Of a stretch of DNA of 8,952 bases, positions 6,485 to 8,952 are shown piece after piece. The stretch comes from Coriobacteriia bacterium (lineage in GTDB: Bacteria > Actinomycetota > Coriobacteriia > WRKU01 > WQUG01). The notes beneath the pieces are model-generated. The model ran no database searches. It was not told the DNA's origin and was given only the letters and a program-made list of their open reading frames with translations. Each line of letters opens with the position of its first letter. Position 1 is the stretch's first letter. The DNA is taken from contig WQVS01000057.1 in the NCBI GenBank assembly GCA_009785705.1, positions 1 through 8,952 on the forward strand. Direction: 5' to 3'. A program made the translations under genes and the position numbers.

Positions 6485-8416
6485 CTAAGCGCCATCATCT
6501 TCGGCGAACTGAGATAGGTACAGGTCTGCATAGAAGCCGCCACTTGCAAGTAGCTCTTCATGGGTGCCTGTCTCTACGATACGGCCCTGCTGCATTACCA
6601 CTATCTTGTCAGCATCGCGTATGGTTGAAAGTCTGTGAGCTATCACAAAGCTGGTTCTGCCCTCCATAAGGCGAGCCATTGCTGCCTGAATCAACTTCTC
6701 AGTCCGCGTATCTACACTGCTCGTCGCTTCATCCAGAATCATTATGGGGGAATTCCGGAGTACTGCACGGGCAATGGTTAGTAGCTGGCGCTGTCCTACG
6801 GAAAGATTCTGGGCGTCTTCTTGCAAGACAGTGTCATAACCATCTGGCAGGGTACGTATGAAGTGGTCAGCAAAAGCAGTCTTTGCTGCAGCGATAATGT
6901 CTTCCTTGCTGGCATCCTCGCGACCATAGGCAATATTTTCATATATCGTTCCGTTAAAGAGCCAGGTGTCTTGTAGCACCATACCGAAAAGCCCTCGCGT
7001 GTCAGAACGGGTCATGTCTTGCGTATTGATGCCATCAATACGAATAGTGCCACTGTCTATGTCATAGAAGCGCATGAGCAAGTTCACAATGGTTGTCTTG
7101 CCTGCACCAGTCGGACCTACGATTGCAATCATCTCACCGGGATTTACCTCTAGGCTCCAGTCACGGATAAGGGGCTCCCCTGGTAGATAGTCAAAGTTGA
7201 CAGCTTCCAGTTTGACTGCCCCGCGAGGACGCGTATCATGCTTAGCAGCTTCTTCTTCGTCTGGATGTTCCTCTTCCTCTTCCAGTAGTTCAAAGACGCG
7301 TTCTGCTGCAGCAATAGTTCCCTGGATTAGGTTCGCCATCTGCGCCGTTGTCACTAGAGGTTGCTGGAACTGATGAACATACTGGATAAAGGCCAGAATC
7401 AGACCAATCTCTAAAGCACCTATATTTGTGCCTAAAAACATGACTTCTGGACGAGTTAAAACCGCAGCAATGGCCACAATCAGCACGTACTGAACATTGG
7501 TAACCAGTGTAAACAGGGGCATCAGAACGCTGGTTAGGAACTGTGCCTTCCATGCGCTGCCATGCAGCTTTTCATTTGTCTTGCGGAAGCGCTCAATGGA
7601 CGCCTCTTCACGATTAAAGGCCTTGATGACGTTATGACCACTAAAGTTTTCTTCAATCTGCCCGTTGAGTTCGCCCAGTTGAGCCTGCTGCCTGCCAAAG
7701 AAGCGCTGTGCCTTTGGCGCAACCCAGGCAGTAAGCAGCATACTTATCGGCAGTGCAAGTAAAGAAATCAGTGCCAGCATCCAGTTGATGACAAACATCA
7801 TTACCAGGATTCCAACAATCATAATCAGCGAGGTCAAGGTCTGCGTCATAACCTGCTGAAGGTTCGTATTGATAAGGTCAATATCGTTAGTAATGCGCGA
7901 CAGAGTATCGCCATAGGACTTGCGGTCAAAGTAGCTAAGAGGTAGACGGTCTAATTTCTCGGATGCCTTTTGTCGCAAGCCGTGAATAAGCTTTTGCGTT
8001 ATCCGAATAATAAGACGTTGCTGAGTATAGCTAAATGCAGCACCCAAAAGGTAGAGCGCACCCACAGCAGCCAGTATCCATGCAATGAAACTGAAGTCTA
8101 TTGCAGGAATAGCCAGAGTCGCATCCTGAGCTGCGGCATAGGTCGCAGTAACAAAGTTGGCCAGTTCGTTAGTGGCCTCTGCCAATATTCGCGGAGCCAG
8201 CACTGTTGCCAAGACCCCCAGTAGCGCCAGCAGCACAGCCAAAATGAGCGATGACTTGTCGCCCTTGAATAAGGTGACGAACTTCTTCAGTGTCCCCTTG
8301 AAATCATCAACTTCTGCAGGGGGTGCAGCAATGGCGGCACCTGCGTTTATACTGCTGGCCTGTGAGCCATGTCGTCTTTCCCTTTGGATTTGCTCATCTC
8401 TCTTTGTGCGCGCCAT
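6485..8416 (-). CDS. ABC exporter half-transporter, subunit with the catalytic Glu and degenerate signature motif
   Basis: 643-aa half-transporter with fused membrane and ATPase domains. After a hydrophilic tail (1-50) come six helices at about residues 56-77, 108-130, 193-211, 213-233, 296-319 and 333-350. A very acidic linker (about 377-390) follows, then the nucleotide-binding domain: Walker A GPTGAGKT (434-441), Q-loop Q482, signature LSVGQ (538-542), Walker B with catalytic Glu IMILDE (558-563), D-loop SSVD (566-569) and switch His H594. The signature has Val where Gly is standard. The neighbouring subunit has a normal signature but lacks the catalytic Glu and the switch His. Together they should form a heterodimeric multidrug, lipid or peptide exporter of the TM287/288, BmrCD or LmrCD type. 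The substrate cannot be predicted. The ATG overlaps the upstream gene by 23 bp and has a strong AGGAGGT, so the subunits are made together. Confidence 0.95.
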   Translation of the reverse strand: MARTKRDEQIQRERRHGSQASSINAGAAIAAPPAEVDDFKGTLKKFVTLFKGDKSSLILAVLLALLGVLATVLAPRILAEATNELANFVTATYAAAQDATLAIPAIDFSFIAWILAAVGALYLLGAAFSYTQQRLIIRITQKLIHGLRQKASEKLDRLPLSYFDRKSYGDTLSRITNDIDLINTNLQQVMTQTLTSLIMIVGILVMMFVINWMLALISLLALPISMLLTAWVAPKAQRFFGRQQAQLGELNGQIEENFSGHNVIKAFNREEASIERFRKTNEKLHGSAWKAQFLTSVLMPLFTLVTNVQYVLIVAIAAVLTRPEVMFLGTNIGALEIGLILAFIQYVHQFQQPLVTTAQMANLIQGTIAAAERVFELLEEEEEHPDEEEAAKHDTRPRGAVKLEAVNFDYLPGEPLIRDWSLEVNPGEMIAIVGPTGAGKTTIVNLLMRFYDIDSGTIRIDGINTQDMTRSDTRGLFGMVLQDTWLFNGTIYENIAYGREDASKEDIIAAAKTAFADHFIRTLPDGYDTVLQEDAQNLSVGQRQLLTIARAVLRNSPIMILDEATSSVDTRTEKLIQAAMARLMEGRTSFVIAHRLSTIRDADKIVVMQQGRIVETGTHEELLASGGFYADLYLSQFAEDDGA

Positions 8417-8952
8417 ACTGTGCCACCTCCTCTGCAGTTAGCTGAGAAGCTGCGATTTCTTGGTAGACGGTGTTGCTTGCCATAAGTTCATCATGTGTAC
8501 CGATGCCACCGATACGGCCGTCTTCTAAAATCATGATTTGGTCGGCGTCTTGAATGGTCATGATGCGCTGAGCAACAATAATCATGGTACTGTCTTTTTG
8601 CAGCGGCTTAAGGGCTGCGCGCAGTTGGGCATCAGTGCGCAAGTCCAGTGCTGAGAAGCTGTCGTCGAACAGGTAAACTTCAGGCTTTTTGACTAAAGCA
8701 CGTGCGATGGCCAGGCGCTGCCTCTGTCCACCAGAAAAGTTCGTGCCCCCCTGTGCAACTTCTGAATCTAGTCCTTCGGGAAGTGTCTTTACGAAGTCCC
8801 AGGCTTGTGCAATTTTCAGTGCTTCGATTACTTCTTCATCGCTTGCATCTGGTTTGCCGTAACGAATATTTTCAGCAAGAGTACCTGTGAAAAGTACGGC
8901 CTTTTGTGGAATGTATCCCATACGATTGCGCAATTCCTGCTGCGGCATCTGA
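8394..8952 (-). CDS. ABC exporter half-transporter, partner subunit with degenerate ATPase site (partial, N-terminus off right edge)
   Basis: C-terminal 185 codons of an ABC exporter ATPase domain; the membrane domain and Walker A lie beyond the right edge, and the frame is open across the boundary. Visible are the Q-loop (YIPQK, Gln codon 8904-8906), a canonical signature FSGGQRQR (8724-8738 and on), and Walker B LFDD, where the catalytic Glu is Asp (codon 8661-8663). The switch position reads VAQR, with Gln instead of His (codon 8568-8570). Asp and Gln at these places mark the degenerate-site subunit of heterodimeric exporters, and the complementary changes are in the next gene. The stop codon overlaps that gene's start by 23 bp. 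The Met at 8948 is internal, not a start. Confidence 0.94.
   Translation of the reverse strand, partial: QMPQQELRNRMGYIPQKAVLFTGTLAENIRYGKPDASDEEVIEALKIAQAWDFVKTLPEGLDSEVAQGGTNFSGGQRQRLAIARALVKKPEVYLFDDSFSALDLRTDAQLRAALKPLQKDSTMIIVAQRIMTIQDADQIMILEDGRIGGIGTHDELMASNTVYQEIAASQLTAEEVAQYGAHKER
8425..8431 (-). promoter_or_regulatory. Strong Shine-Dalgarno site of the second ABC exporter subunit
   Basis: AGGAGGT lies 8 bases upstream of the ATG at 8416-8414 and inside the end of the upstream coding region. It fixes the start of the 643-aa subunit and allows its own initiation in addition to coupling. Confidence 0.85.

Noticed and set aside
7290..7722. Two further minus-strand ORFs of 87 and 62 codons inside the ABC exporter gene
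   Set aside because: They are out-of-frame shadows of the 643-aa subunit, with Cys/Ser/Arg-rich composition and no motif.

Overview
The window holds a single block of genes, all on the minus strand, so it reads from right to left. Mid-range GC, LTA-synthase-like membrane enzymes, a YacP-type NYN ribonuclease and a two-gene ABC exporter all point to a Gram-positive bacterium. A Coriobacteriia/Atopobiaceae-type actinomycete or a Bacillota member would fit, but this assignment is tentative because there is no rRNA or other marker gene.

Right part (5945-8952), about 54% GC in sampled lines. The C-terminal nucleotide-binding domain of one ABC exporter half-transporter runs off the right edge. It overlaps a complete second half-transporter by 23 bp. 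Their ATPase motifs are complementary: one subunit has Asp in place of the catalytic Glu and Gln in place of the switch His, and the other has a changed signature motif (LSVGQ). This is the pattern of a heterodimeric exporter with one degenerate ATP site. A small YacP/Rae1-like NYN-domain endoribonuclease follows 27 bp downstream.

Left part (1-5944), about 43% GC in sampled lines. A two-gene module is present twice in tandem. Each copy has an extended -10 promoter, then a five-helix LTA-synthase-family phosphoglycerol transferase, then exactly 15 bp, then a membrane-embedded family 2 glycosyltransferase with processive-type motifs. Copy A (3411-5888 in the part that aligns) is complete. Copy B (1-2505) is cut by the left edge inside its glycosyltransferase. 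The copies are homologous but diverged: 95 of 133 residues are identical in the visible overlap of the glycosyltransferases, so the duplication is not recent.

How the genes may work together (inference): the glycosyltransferase would build a glycan or glycolipid at the membrane, and the LTA-synthase-like partner would transfer glycerol phosphate onto it or polymerise glycerol phosphate outside the membrane. This resembles the OpgH/OpgB division of labour for osmoregulated periplasmic glucans, or GacH-type phosphoglycerol decoration of streptococcal wall glycans. Two diverged copies under matching promoters suggest two related envelope polymers or decorations. The paired architecture and shared promoter block are the most noteworthy part of the window. 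I found no RNA genes, mobile elements, CRISPR arrays or convincing terminators, and no gene-free stretch longer than about 215 bp.
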